From Camelus bactrianus (taxonomy: Eukaryota; Chordata; Mammalia; Artiodactyla; Camelidae): a DNA stretch of 64,000 nt. The notes beneath the pieces were generated by a model. It ran no database searches. It was not told the DNA's origin and was given only the letters and a program-made list of their open reading frames with translations. The stretch is from assembly GCF_048773025.1 (NCBI RefSeq), contig NC_133541.1, positions 150,368,863 to 150,432,862 of the forward strand, written 5' to 3'. This document shows positions 9,901 through 24,177 of this stretch, in pieces (position 1 is the stretch's first letter; each line of letters starts with the position of its first letter). The translations under genes and the position numbers were made by a program.

Positions 9901-10361
9901 GTAGATTACAGAACTTTCATCCACCATACATGGCATATTTACAACTAGAAACATTTACTCTGAATTTGCAGCTTTTTCCTAATGCCAGTTTGGAAAATCA
10001 GGCCGTTTTCTCAGGGAAAAACTTTTGGAGCGAATTCTAACCAATAGGTGTGTAACTTACATAGATTCCATAGCCGGGATTGTCCATGATATGATCACAC
10101 TGCATGCATAACGCTTTCTAAAAATATTCACCACAGAATAGTTTGCATGTGGCTTTAAGATCTTGCATCACAATACAAGGCATATTGACACTTTGAAGAA
10201 TTTTCTCTGATTTTGCAGAGATTTTCAAACACCAGGTTCAAAAATGAGGCAGAATTCTCAGAAAAACTCTTAGAGCAAATTCTACCCGAGACAAGTATTT
10301 TACATGGATTCACTCACCGTGAAATTCTGTGTTCCGAAAACACTTCACGTATCTAGGATTC
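6909..10361 (+). repeat. HOR copy 3 (3,453 bp, one-base deletion)
   Basis: This copy is one base short. The T run after CATGG in the monomer 3/4 junction (near 7646) has two Ts where other copies have three, which shifts all later spacing by one. It belongs to the first block (T101, T253, T601, T735, T3049, C3149) and has A3179 like copy 1. At 399 it has C, as in copies 4-6, 8 and 12. It also has AGGTCAACAAAC at the start of monomer 5 where others have AGGTCGACAAAC. Confidence 0.97.
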
Positions 10362-13300
10362 GACAAATATTAACTACAGAGTATTTAGCATGCGGATTAC
10401 CGAAATTTCATCCACCATAAAAGGCATATGTACACCGAGAATCTAGTAATCCGGGTTCGCAGGATTTTCCTAACGCCAGTTTCGAAAATCAGGCCGATTT
10501 CTCAGGAAAAATCTCTTGGAGTGATTTCTAACCAAGGGAAATGTAATTTATGTAAAATCCCTGGCCGTGAAATTCCGTGTTCCGAACATGTTACATGCAT
10601 AAAGGATTCGACAACTATTCACTACAAATTTCTTAGCATGTGGATTACCGAACTGTCATCACAATATATTGAATAATGATTCTTAGAAGTATTTTCTCAG
10701 ATTTTGAAGTGTTTTCTAAACGCCAGGTTCAAAAATGACGAAGTTTTCGCAGAAAAACTCTCTCGGAGCGAGTTCTACCCAATAGAGAAGTCATTTACAT
10801 AGTTTCAATCACCGTGAAATTCCACGTTCTGAATACGGTACATGCCTCACGGATTAGAAAATGATTCTTTAATATGTTGTGAAAATATGGATTCCCGAAC
10901 TTTCTTGCAACATAAATGCACATTTACACCTGCAAATATTTACTCCCTTTTTGCAGCTTTTACCAAACTTCAGATTTGATAATCATGCAATGTTCGCAGA
11001 AAAATTCTCTTCTAGCTCGTTCTACTCAATAGAATTGTAATTTACATAGTTTCATTACCGTGAAATTTCGTTTTCCAAAAGCGCTACATGAATCACGGTT
11101 TAAAAAATAATTACTACACTGTTATTAACATGTGGATTACCGGACTTTCATTCACCAGTCAAGGCATATTGACACTTAGAAGCATTTTCTCAAATTTCAC
11201 AGGGTTCCCCTAATGGCAGTTTTCAAAATGAGGCACATTTCGCAGAAAAATTCTCTTCAAACGAGTTCTACCCAATAGACATGTAACTTCCATTTTTCCC
11301 TTCACTATGACATTCCATATTCTGAACACGTTTCATGCATCACGAGGTCGACAAACATTCTTTAATGAGTGTGAGCATGTGGATTACCGAACTTTCATCC
11401 ACCATACAAGGCATATTTACACCTAGAAGTAGTTATTCTGATTTTGCAGGTTTTTCCTAACATCCAGTTTCGAAAATCATGAAATTTTCAGAGAAACATT
11501 CAATTCAAGCGAGTTCTATCCAGTAGAATTGTTATTTTCAGAGCTTCACTCACCGAGACATTCCGTGTTCCGAAAACGTTACATTCATCACTGCTTCAAC
11601 AAACATTATTTAATGACCGTTAGCATGTTGATTACCGATATTTCAACCACAATACAAGGCATATTTACACCTAGAAACATTTACTTAGATTTCGCAGGTT
11701 TTCCTAATATCACTTACGAAAATCAGGCAGTTTTCGCAGAAAAATTCTCTTGGTGCATGTTCTATCCAATAGACATCTCATTTTTATAGATACCTACACC
11801 GTAACATTCCGTGTACCAAAAACGGTCCATGCACCACGGATTCAACAAATATCACTGCTGAGTTCTTAGCATGTGAATTACACTTCTTTAATAACCCATT
11901 GAAACACATTGTCACCTTAAAGCATTTACTCAGATTTTGCAGCGTTTTCATAACAACAGTTTCCAAACTGAGGCAGATTTTTCAGTAAAATGCTCCTGGA
12001 GCGTGTTCTAACCAAGAGATATGTAATTTACATAGTTTGCCTCACCGTGACAGTCCATGTTCCGAACGCATTACACACATCACGATTTGACAAACATTCT
12101 TAATGAGTTGTGTACATGTGTATTACACAACTTTCATCCACCATACAAGGCATATTGACACCTAGAAATATTAACACTGAGTTCGCAGATATTTCCTAAT
12201 AGCAGTTTCGAAAATCAGGCAGTTTTCAAAGGAAAAAACTGTTGGAGCGTGTTCTACCCAATAGATATGTAAATTACATAGATTCTCCCACTGTGAAATT
12301 ACGTGTTTTGAACACGCTACATGCAGAAAAGTTTCGACAAAAATACACTACTGGGTTGTTTGCATGTGGATTACAGGACTTTCTCACTATAGAAGGCATA
12401 TAGATGCTTAGAAGCATTTTTTGTGATTTCACAGGGATTTCCAAACGCCAGTTTTGAAAATGAGGCCGATTTCACAGCAAAAACCTCTTGGAGCGGGTTC
12501 TAAACAATAGATATGTAATTTACATGGATTCGCTCACCGTCAAATTCCGTCTTCCGAACACGCTACATGCATCTCGGATGCGACAAATATTCACTACAGA
12601 GTTGTTAGCAAGTGGATTACAGCACTTTCATCCTCCATACAAGGCTTGCTGACACTTTGAAGAATTTTCTCAGATTTCACACGTTAGTTTGAATGCCAGT
12701 TTTGAAAATGAGGCAGATTTGGCAGAAAAATGCTCTTGGAGCCATTTCTACCCAAAAGATAGGTAATTTCCCTACTTTCAATCACCGTGACATTCTGTGT
12801 TCTGAACACGTTACATGCACCACGGATTCAACAAACATTCTTTTATGAGTTGTGTACATGTGTTTTAACGAACTTTAATCCACCTTACAGTGCATATTTA
12901 TACATAGAAATTTTATTCTGATTTAGTAGTGTTCTCCTAATGTCAGTCTCTAAAATCATGCAGTTTCCACAGAAAAATCCTCTTGGAGCGAGTTCTACCC
13001 AATAGACATGCAATTTACATAGAATCCGTCATTGTGAAATTCCGTGTTCCGAAAAAGCTACATGCATCACGGATTCAAAAAATATTCACTACAGAGTTGT
13101 TAGCATAAGGATTACCGAACTTTCATCCACCCTAAAAGCCATGTTGACAATTTGAAGCATTTTCTCACATTTCGAAAGTTTTTCCTAATGCCGGTATTGA
13201 AAAGGAGGCAGATTTGCCAGAAAACTTCTCGTGGAGCGAGTACTTCCCAATAGAAATGTAATTTACATAGTTTCCCTCACAGTGACATTCCATTTTCTTC

Positions 13301-13815
13301 ACACGCTTCATACATCAAGGTTTCAACAAACTTTCTCGAATGAGTTGTGAACATGTAGATTACAGAACTTTCATCCACCATACATGGCATATTTACAACT
13401 AGAAACATTAACTCTGAATTTGCAGCTTTTTCCTAATGCCAGTTTGGAAAATCAGGCCGTTTTCTCAGGGAAAAACTTTTGGAGCGAATTCTAACCAATA
13501 GGTGTGTAATTTACATAGATTCCATAGCCGGGATTGTCCGTGATATGATCACACTGCATGCATAACGCTTTCTAAAAATATTCACCACAGAATAGTTTGC
13601 ATGTGGCTTTAAGATCTTGCATCACAATACAAGGCATATTGACACTTTGAAGAATTTTCTCTGATTTTGCAGAGATTTTCAAACGCCAGGTTCAAAAATG
13701 AGGCAGAATTCTCAGAAAAACTCTTAGAGCAAATTCTACCCGAGACAAGTATTTTACATGGATTCACTCACCGTGAAATTCTGTGTTCCGAAAACACTTC
13801 ACGTATCTAGGATTC
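10362..13815 (+). repeat. HOR copy 4 (3,454 bp), first of the middle block
   Basis: The variant haplotype changes here: C101, A253, A601, C735, A3049, T3149 and G3324, against T/T/T/T/T/C/A in copies 1-3. It also has C399, A2217 and T2273. At all 18 sites I tracked it matches copy 5, suggesting a recent duplication of a whole unit. Confidence 0.97.
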
Positions 13816-16800
13816 GACAAATATTAACTACAGAGTATTTAGCATGCGGATTACCGAAATTTCATCCACCATAAAAGGCATATGTACACCGAGAATCTAG
13901 TAATCCGGGTTCGCAGGATTTTCCTAACGCCAGTTTCGAAAATCAGGCCGATTTCTCAGGAAAAATCTCTTGGAGTGATTTCTAACCAAGGGAAATGTAA
14001 TTTATGTAAAATCCCTGGCCGTGAAATTCCGTGTTCCGAACATGTTACATGCATAAAGGATTCGACAACTATTCACTACAAATTTCTTAGCATGTGGATT
14101 ACCGAACTGTCATCACAATATATTGAATAATGATTCTTAGAAGTATTTTCTCAGATTTTGAAGTGTTTTCTAAACGCCAGGTTCAAAAATGACGAAGTTT
14201 TCGCAGAAAAACTCTCTCGGAGCGAGTTCTACCCAATAGAGAAGTCATTTACATAGTTTCAATCACCGTGAAATTCCACGTTCTGAATACGGTACATGCC
14301 TCACGGATTAGAAAATGATTCTTTAATATGTTGTGAAAATATGGATTCCCGAACTTTCTTGCAACATAAATGCACATTTACACCTGCAAATATTTACTCC
14401 CTTTTTGCAGCTTTTACCAAACTTCAGATTTGATAATCATGCAATGTTCGCAGAAAAATTCTCTTCTAGCTCGTTCTACTCAATAGAATTGTAATTTACA
14501 TAGTTTCATTACCGTGAAATTTCGTTTTCCAAAAGCGCTACATGAATCACGGTTTAAAAAATAATTACTACACTGTTATTAACATGTGGATTACCGGACT
14601 TTCATTCACCAGTCAAGGCATATTGACACTTAGAAGCATTTTCTCAAATTTCACAGGGTTCCCCTAATGGCAGTTTTCAAAATGAGGCACATTTCGCAGA
14701 AAAATTCTCTTCAAACGAGTTCTACCCAATAGACATGTAACTTCCATTTTTCCCTTCACTATGACATTCCATATTCTGAACACGTTTCATGCATCACGAG
14801 GTCGACAAACATTCTTTAATGAGTGTGAGCATGTGGATTACCGAACTTTCATCCACCATACAAGGCATATTTACACCTAGAAGTAGTTATTCTGATTTTG
14901 CAGGTTTTTCCTAACATCCAGTTTCGAAAATCATGAAATTTTCAGAGAAACATTCAATTCAAGCGAGTTCTATCCAGTAGAATTGTTATTTTCAGAGCTT
15001 CACTCACCGAGACATTCCGTGTTCCGAAAACGTTACATTCATCACTGCTTCAACAAACATTATTTAATGACCGTTAGCATGTTGATTACCGATATTTCAA
15101 CCACAATACAAGGCATATTTACACCTAGAAACATTTACTTAGATTTCGCAGGTTTTCCTAATATCACTTACGAAAATCAGGCAGTTTTCGCAGAAAAATT
15201 CTCTTGGTGCATGTTCTATCCAATAGACATCTCATTTTTATAGATACCTACACCGTAACATTCCGTGTACCAAAAACGGTCCATGCACCACGGATTCAAC
15301 AAATATCACTGCTGAGTTCTTAGCATGTGAATTACACTTCTTTAATAACCCATTGAAACACATTGTCACCTTAAAGCATTTACTCAGATTTTGCAGCGTT
15401 TTCATAACAACAGTTTCCAAACTGAGGCAGATTTTTCAGTAAAATGCTCCTGGAGCGTGTTCTAACCAAGAGATATGTAATTTACATAGTTTGCCTCACC
15501 GTGACAGTCCATGTTCCGAACGCATTACACACATCACGATTTGACAAACATTCTTAATGAGTTGTGTACATGTGTATTACACAACTTTCATCCACCATAC
15601 AAGGCATATTGACACCTAGAAATATTAACACTGAGTTCGCAGATATTTCCTAATAGCAGTTTCGAAAATCAGGCAGTTTTCAAAGGAAAAAACTGTTGGA
15701 GCGTGTTCTACCCAATAGATATGTAAATTACATAGATTCTCCCACTGTGAAATTACGTGTTTTGAACACGCTACATGCAGAAAAGTTTCGACAAAAATAC
15801 ACTACTGGGTTGTTTGCATGTGGATTACAGGACTTTCTCACTATAGAAGGCATATAGATGCTTAGAAGCATTTTTTGTGATTTCACAGGGATTTCCAAAC
15901 GCCAGTTTTGAAAATGAGGCCGATTTCACAGCAAAAACCTCTTGGAGCGGGTTCTAAACAATAGATATGTAATTTACATGGATTCGCTCACCGTCAAATT
16001 CCGTCTTCCGAACACGCTACATGCATCTCGGATGCGACAAATATTCACTACAGAGTTGTTAGCAAGTGGATTACAGCACTTTCATCCTCCATACAAGGCT
16101 TGCTGACACTTTGAAGAATTTTCTCAGATTTCACACGTTAGTTTGAATGCCAGTTTTGAAAATGAGGCAGATTTGGCAGAAAAATGCTCTTGGAGCCATT
16201 TCTACCCAAAAGATAGGTAATTTCCCTACTTTCAATCACCGTGACATTCTGTGTTCTGAACACGTTACATGCACCACGGATTCAACAAACATTCTTTTAT
16301 GAGTTGTGTACATGTGTTTTAACGAACTTTAATCCACCTTACAGTGCATATTTATACATAGAAATTTTATTCTGATTTAGTAGTGTTCTCCTAATGTCAG
16401 TCTCTAAAATCATGCAGTTTCCACAGAAAAATCCTCTTGGAGCGAGTTCTACCCAATAGACATGCAATTTACATAGAATCCGTCATTGTGAAATTCCGTG
16501 TTCCGAAAAAGCTACATGCATCACGGATTCAAAAAATATTCACTACAGAGTTGTTAGCATAAGGATTACCGAACTTTCATCCACCCTAAAAGCCATGTTG
16601 ACAATTTGAAGCATTTTCTCACATTTCGAAAGTTTTTCCTAATGCCGGTATTGAAAAGGAGGCAGATTTGCCAGAAAACTTCTCGTGGAGCGAGTACTTC
16701 CCAATAGAAATGTAATTTACATAGTTTCCCTCACAGTGACATTCCATTTTCTTCACACGCTTCATACATCAAGGTTTCAACAAACTTTCTCGAATGAGTT

Positions 16801-17269
16801 GTGAACATGTAGATTACAGAACTTTCATCCACCATACATGGCATATTTACAACTAGAAACATTAACTCTGAATTTGCAGCTTTTTCCTAATGCCAGTTTG
16901 GAAAATCAGGCCGTTTTCTCAGGGAAAAACTTTTGGAGCGAATTCTAACCAATAGGTGTGTAATTTACATAGATTCCATAGCCGGGATTGTCCGTGATAT
17001 GATCACACTGCATGCATAACGCTTTCTAAAAATATTCACCACAGAATAGTTTGCATGTGGCTTTAAGATCTTGCATCACAATACAAGGCATATTGACACT
17101 TTGAAGAATTTTCTCTGATTTTGCAGAGATTTTCAAACGCCAGGTTCAAAAATGAGGCAGAATTCTCAGAAAAACTCTTAGAGCAAATTCTACCCGAGAC
17201 AAGTATTTTACATGGATTCACTCACCGTGAAATTCTGTGTTCCGAAAACACTTCACGTATCTAGGATTC
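13816..17269 (+). repeat. HOR copy 5 (3,454 bp)
   Basis: This copy belongs to the middle block and matches copy 4 at every variant site tracked (C101, A253, C399, A601, C735, A2217, T2273, A3049, T3149, G3324). I saw no private change by eye. Confidence 0.97.
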
Positions 17270-20200
17270 GACAAATATTAACTACAGAGTATTTAGCATG
17301 CGGATTACCGAAATTTCATCCACCATAAAAGGCATATGTACACCGAGAATCTAGTAATCCGGGTTCGCAGGATTTTCCTAACGCCAGTTTCGAAAATCAG
17401 GCCGATTTCTCAGGAAAAATCTCTTGGAGTGATTTCTAACCAAGGGAAATGTAATTTATGTAAAATCCCTGGCCGTGAAATTCCGTGTTCCGAACATGTT
17501 ACATGCATAAAGGATTCGACAACTATTCACTACAAATTTCTTAGCATGTGGATTACCGAACTGTCATCACAATATATTGAATAATGATTCTTAGAAGTAT
17601 TTTCTCAGATTTTGAAGTGTTTTCTAAACGCCAGGTTCAAAAATGACGAAGTTTTCGCAGAAAAACTCTCTCGGAGCGAGTTCTACCCAATAGAGAAGTC
17701 ATTTACATAGTTTCAATCACCGTGAAATTCCACGTTCTGAATACGGTACATGCCTCACGGATTAGAAAATGATTCTTTAATATGTTGTGAAAATATGGAT
17801 TCCCGAACTTTCTTGCAACATAAATGCACATTTACACCTGCAAATATTTACTCCCTTTTTGCAGCTTTTACCAAACTTCAGATTTGATAATCATGCAATG
17901 TTCGCAGAAAAATTCTCTTCTAGCTCGTTCTACTCAATAGAATTGTAATTTACATAGTTTCATTACCGTGAAATTTCATTTTCCAAAAGCGCTACATGAA
18001 TCACGGTTTAAAAAATAATTACTACACTGTTATTAACATGTGGATTACCGGACTTTCATTCACCAGTCAAGGCATATTGACACTTAGAAGCATTTTCTCA
18101 AATTTCACAGGGTTCCCCTAATGGCAGTTTTCAAAATGAGGCACATTTCGCAGAAAAATTCTCTTCAAACGAGTTCTACCCAATAGACATGTAACTTCCA
18201 TTTTTCCCTTCACTATGACATTCCATATTCTGAACACGTTTCATGCATCACGAGGTCGACAAACATTCTTTAATGAGTGTGAGCATGTGGATTACCGAAC
18301 TTTCATCCACCATACAAGGCATATTTACACCTAGAAGTAGTTATTCTGATTGTGCAGGTTTTTCCTAACATCCAGTTTCGAAAATCATGAAATTTTCAGA
18401 GAAACATTCAATTCAAGCGAGTTCTATCCAGTAGAATTGTTATTTTCAGAGCTTCACTCACCGAGACATTCCGTGTTCCGAAAACGTTACATTCATCACT
18501 GCTTCAACAAACATTATTTAATGACCGTTAGCATGTTGATTACCGATATTTCAACCACAATACAAGGCATATTTACACCTAGAAACATTTACTTAGATTT
18601 CGCAGGTTTTCCTAATATCACTTACGAAAATCAGGCAGTTTTCGCAGAAAAATTCTCTTGGTGCATGTTCTATCCAATAGACATCTCATTTTTATAGATA
18701 CCTACACCGTAACATTCCGTGTACCAAAAACGGTCCATGCACCACGGATTCAACAAATATCACTGCTGAGTTCTTAGCATGTGAATTACACTTCTTTAAT
18801 AACCCATTGAAACACATTGTCACCTTAAAGCATTTACTCAGATTTTGCAGCGTTTTCATAACAACAGTTTCCAAACTGAGGCAGATTTTTCAGTAAAATG
18901 CTCCTGGAGCGTGTTCTAACCAAGAGATATGTAATTTACATAGTTTGCCTCACCGTGACAGTCCATGTTCCGAACGCATTACACACATCACGATTTGACA
19001 AACATTCTTAATGAGTTGTGTACATGTGTATTACACAACTTTCATCCACCATACAAGGCATATTGACACCTAGAAATATTAACACTGAGTTCGCAGATAT
19101 TTCCTAATAGCAGTTTCGAAAATCAGGCAGTTTTCAAAGGAAAAAACTGTTGGAGCGTGTTCTACCCAATAGATATGTAAATTACATAGATTCTCCCACT
19201 GTGAAATTACGTGTTTTGAACACGCTACATGCAGAAAAGTTTCGACAAAAATACACTACTGGGTTGTTTGCATGTGGATTACAGGACTTTCTCACTATAG
19301 AAGGCATATAGATGCTTAGAAGCATTTTTTGTGATTTCACAGGGATTTCCAAACGCCAGTTTTGAAAATGAGGCCGATTTCACAGCAAAAACCTCTTGGA
19401 GCGGGTTCTAAACAATAGATATGTAATTTACATGGATTCGCTCACCGTCAAATTCCGTCTTCCGAACACGCTACATGCATCTCGGGTGCGACAAATATTC
19501 ACTACAGAGTTGTTAGCAAGTGGATTACAGCACTTTCATCCTCCATACAAGGCTTGCTGACACTTTGAAGAATTTTCTCAGATTTCACACGTTAGTTTGA
19601 ATGCCAGTTTTGAAAATGAGGCAGATTTGGCAGAAAAATGCTCTTGGAGCCATTTCTACCCAAAAGATAGGTAATTTCCCTACTTTCAATCACCGTGACA
19701 TTCTGTGTTCTGAACACGTTACATGCACCACGGATTCAACAAACATTCTTTTATGAGTTGTGTACATGTGTTTTAACGAACTTTAATCCACCTTACAGTG
19801 CATATTTATACATAGAAATTTTATTCTGATTTAGTAGTGTTCTCCTAATGTCAGTCTCTAAAATCATGCAGTTTCCACAGAAAAATCCTCTTGGAGCGAG
19901 TTCTACCCAATAGACATGCAATTTACATAGAATCCGTCATTGTGAAATTCCGTGTTCCGAAAAAGCTACATGCATCACGGATTCAAAAAATATTCACTAC
20001 AGAGTTGTTAGCATAAGGATTACCGAACTTTCATCCACCCTAAAAGCCATGTTGACAATTTGAAGCATTTTCTCACATTTCGAAAGTTTTTCCTAATGCC
20101 GGTATTGAAAAGGAGGCAGATTTGCCAGAAAACTTCTCGTGGAGCGAGTACTTCCCAATAGAAATGTAATTTACATAGTTTCCCTCACAGTGACATTCCA

Positions 20201-20723
20201 TTTTCTTCACACGCTTCATACATCAAGGTTTCAACAAACTTTCTCGAATGAGTTGTGAACATGTAGATTACAGAACTTTCATCCACCATACATGGCATAT
20301 TTACAACTAGAAACATTAACTCTGAATTTGCAGCTTTTTCCTAATGCCAGTTTGGAAAATCAGGCCGTTTTCTCAGGGAAAAACTTTTGGAGCGAATTCT
20401 AACCAATAGGTGTGTAATTTACATAGATTCCATAGCCGGGATTGTCCGTGATATGATCACACTGCATGCATAACGCTTTCTAAAAATATTCACCACAGAA
20501 TAGTTTGCATGTGGCTTTAAGATCTTGCATCACAATACAAGGCATATTGACACTTTGAAGAATTTTCTCTGATTTTGCAGAGATTTTCAAACGCCAGGTT
20601 CAAAAATGAGGCAGAATTCTCAGAAAAACTCTTAGAGCAAATTCTACCCGAGACAAGTATTTTACATGGATTCACTCACCGTGAAATTCTGTGTTCCGAA
20701 AACACTTCACGTATCTAGGATTC
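17270..20723 (+). repeat. HOR copy 6 (3,454 bp)
   Basis: Middle block. It carries G at HOR position 1083 in monomer 5 (GATTGTGCAGG where most have GATTTTGCAGG), shared only with copy 7. It has C399 and G2217. Near the end of monomer 3 it has ATTTCATTTTCC where most have ATTTCGTTTTCC; copy 19 shares this. The G at 1083 creates an ATG that lengthens a chance reading frame, which is not evidence of coding. Confidence 0.97.
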
Positions 20724-23700
20724 GACAAATATTAACTACAGAGTATTTAGCATGCGGATTACCGAAATTTCATCCACCATAAAAGGCATATGTACACCGA
20801 GAATCTAGTAATCCGGGTTCGCAGGATTTTCCTAACGCCAGTTTCGAAAATCAGGCCGATTTCTCAGGAAAAATCTCTTGGAGTGATTTCTAACCAAGGG
20901 AAATGTAATTTATGTAAAATCCCTGGCCGTGAAATTCCGTGTTCCGAACATGTTACATGCATAAAGGATTCGACAACTATTCACTACAAATTTCTTAGCA
21001 TGTGGATTACCGAACTGTCATCACAATATATTGAATAATGATTCTTAGAAGTATTTTCTCAGATTTTGAAGTGTTTTCTAAACGCCAGGTTCAAAAATGA
21101 CGAAGTTTTCGCAGAAAAACTATCTCGGAGCGAGTTCTACCCAATAGAGAAGTCATTTACATAGTTTCAATCACCGTGAAATTCCACGTTCTGAATACGG
21201 TACATGCCTCACGGATTAGAAAATGATTCTTTAATATGTTGTGAAAATATGGATTCCCGAACTTTCTTGCAACATAAATGCACATTTACACCTGCAAATA
21301 TTTACTCCCTTTTTGCAGCTTTTACCAAACTTCAGATTTGATAATCATGCAATGTTCGCAGAAAAATTCTCTTCTAGCTCGTTCTACTCAATAGAATTGT
21401 AATTTACATAGTTTCATTACCGTGAAATTTCGTTTTCCAAAAGCGCTACATGAATCACGGTTTAAAAAATAATTACTACACTGTTATTAACATGTGGATT
21501 ACCGGACTTTCATTCACCAGTCAAGGCATATTGACACTTAGAAGCATTTTCTCAAATTTCACAGGGTTCCCCTAATGGCAGTTTTCAAAATGAGGCACAT
21601 TTCGCAGAAAAATTCTCTTCAAACGAGTTCTACCCAATAGACATGTAACTTCCATTTTTCCCTTCACTATGACATTCCATATTCTGAACACGTTTCATGC
21701 ATCACGAGGTCGACAAACATTCTTTAATGAGTGTGAGCATGTGGATTACCGAACTTTCATCCACCATACAAGGCATATTTACACCTAGAAGTAGTTATTC
21801 TGATTGTGCAGGTTTTTCCTAACATCCAGTTTCGAAAATCATGAAATTTTCAGAGAAACATTCAATTCAAGCGAGTTCTATCCAGTAGAATTGTTATTTT
21901 CAGAGCTTCACTCACCGAGACATTCCGTGTTCCGAAAACGTTACATTCATCACTGCTTCAACAAACATTATTTAATGACCGTTAGCATGTTGATTACCGA
22001 TATTTCAACCACAATACAAGGCATATTTACACCTAGAAACATTTACTTAGATTTCGCAGGTTTTCCTAATATCACTTACGAAAATCAGGCAGTTTTCGCA
22101 GAAAAATTCTCTTGGTGCATGTTCTATCCAATAGACATCTCATTTTTATAGATACCTACACCGTAACATTCCGTGTACCAAAAACGGTCCATGCACCACG
22201 GATTCAACAAATATCACTGCTGAGTTCTTAGCATGTGAATTACACTTCTTTAATAACCCATTGAAACACATTGTCACCTTAAAGCATTTACTCAGATTTT
22301 GCAGCGTTTTCATAACAACAGTTTCCAAACTGAGGCAGATTTTTCAGTAAAATGCTCCTGGAGCGTGTTCTAACCAAGAGATATGTAATTTACATAGTTT
22401 GCCTCACCGTGACAGTCCATGTTCCGAACGCATTACACACATCACGATTTGACAAACATTCTTAATGAGTTGTGTACATGTGTATTACACAACTTTCATC
22501 CACCATACAAGGCATATTGACACCTAGAAATATTAACACTGAGTTCGCAGATATTTCCTAATAGCAGTTTCGAAAATCAGGCAGTTTTCAAAGGAAAAAA
22601 CTGTTGGAGCGTGTTCTACCCAATAGATATGTAAATTACATAGATTCTCCCACTGTGAAATTACGTGTTTTGAACACGCTACATGCAGAAAAGTTTCGAC
22701 AAAAATACACTACTGGGTTGTTTGCATGTGGATTACAGGACTTTCTCACTATAGAAGGCATATAGATGCTTAGAAGCATTTTTTGTGATTTCACAGGGAT
22801 TTCCAAACGCCAGTTTTGAAAATGAGGCCGATTTCACAGCAAAAACCTCTTGGAGCGGGTTCTAAACAATAGATATGTAATTTACATGGATTCGCTCACC
22901 GTCAAATTCCGTCTTCCGAACACGCTACATGCATCTCGGGTGCGACAAATATTCACTACAGAGTTGTTAGCAAGTGGATTACAGCACTTTCATCCTCCAT
23001 ACAAGGCTTGCTGACACTTTGAAGAATTTTCTCAGATTTCACACGTTAGTTTGAATGCCAGTTTTGAAAATGAGGCAGATTTGGCAGAAAAATGCTCTTG
23101 GAGCCATTTCTACCCAAAAGATAGGTAATTTCCCTACTTTCAATCACCGTGACATTCTGTGTTCTGAACACGTTACATGCACCACGGATTCAACAAACAT
23201 TCTTTTATGAGTTGTGTACATGTGTTTTAACGAACTTTAATCCACCTTACAGTGCATATTTATACATAGAAATTTTATTCTGATTTAGTAGTGTTCTCCT
23301 AATGTCAGTCTCTAAAATCATGCAGTTTCCACAGAAAAATCCTCTTGGAGCGAGTTCTACCCAATAGACATGCAATTTACATAGAATCCGTCATTGTGAA
23401 ATTCCGTGTTCCGAAAAAGCTACATGCATCATGGATTCAAAAAATATTCACTACAGAGTTGTTAGCATAAGGATTACCGAACTTTCATCCACCCTAAAAG
23501 CCATGTTGACAATTTGAAGCATTTTCTCACATTTCGAAAGTTTTTCCTAATGCCGGTATTGAAAAGGAGGCAGATTTGCCAGAAAACTTCTCGTGGAGCG
23601 AGTACTTCCCAATAGAAATGTAATTTACATAGTTTCCCTCACAGTGACATTCCATTTTCTTCACACGCTTCATACATCAAGGTTTCAACAAACTTTCTCG

Positions 23701-24177
23701 AATGAGTTGTGAACATGTAGATTACAGAACTTTCATCCACCATACATGGCATATTTACAACTAGAAACATTAACTCTGAATTTGCAGCTTTTTCCTAATG
23801 CCAGTTTGGAAAATCAGGCCGTTTTCTCAGGGAAAAACTTTTGGAGCGAATTCTAACCAATAGGTGTGTAATTTACATAGATTCCATAGCCGGGATTGTC
23901 CGTGATATGATCACACTGCATGCATAACGCTTTCTAAAAATATTCACCACAGAATAGTTTGCATGTGGCTTTAAGATCTTGCATCACAATACAAGGCATA
24001 TTGACACTTTGAAGAATTTTCTCTGATTTTGCAGAGATTTTCAAACGCCAGGTTCAAAAATGAGGCAGAATTCTCAGAAAAACTCTTAGAGCAAATTCTA
24101 CCCGAGACAAGTATTTTACATGGATTCACTCACCGTGAAATTCTGTGTTCCGAAAACACTTCACGTATCTAGGATTC
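20724..24177 (+). repeat. HOR copy 7 (3,454 bp)
   Basis: Middle block. It shares G1083 with copy 6 but has A399 instead of C399. A private change reads CATCATGGATTC at the monomer 11/12 junction, where others have CATCACGGATTC. Confidence 0.97.

Noticed and set aside
18350-18697. A longer 115-codon frame in copies 6 and 7
   Set aside because: A single T-to-G change at HOR position 1083 makes an upstream ATG. The extension is a by-product of a satellite variant shared by two neighbours.
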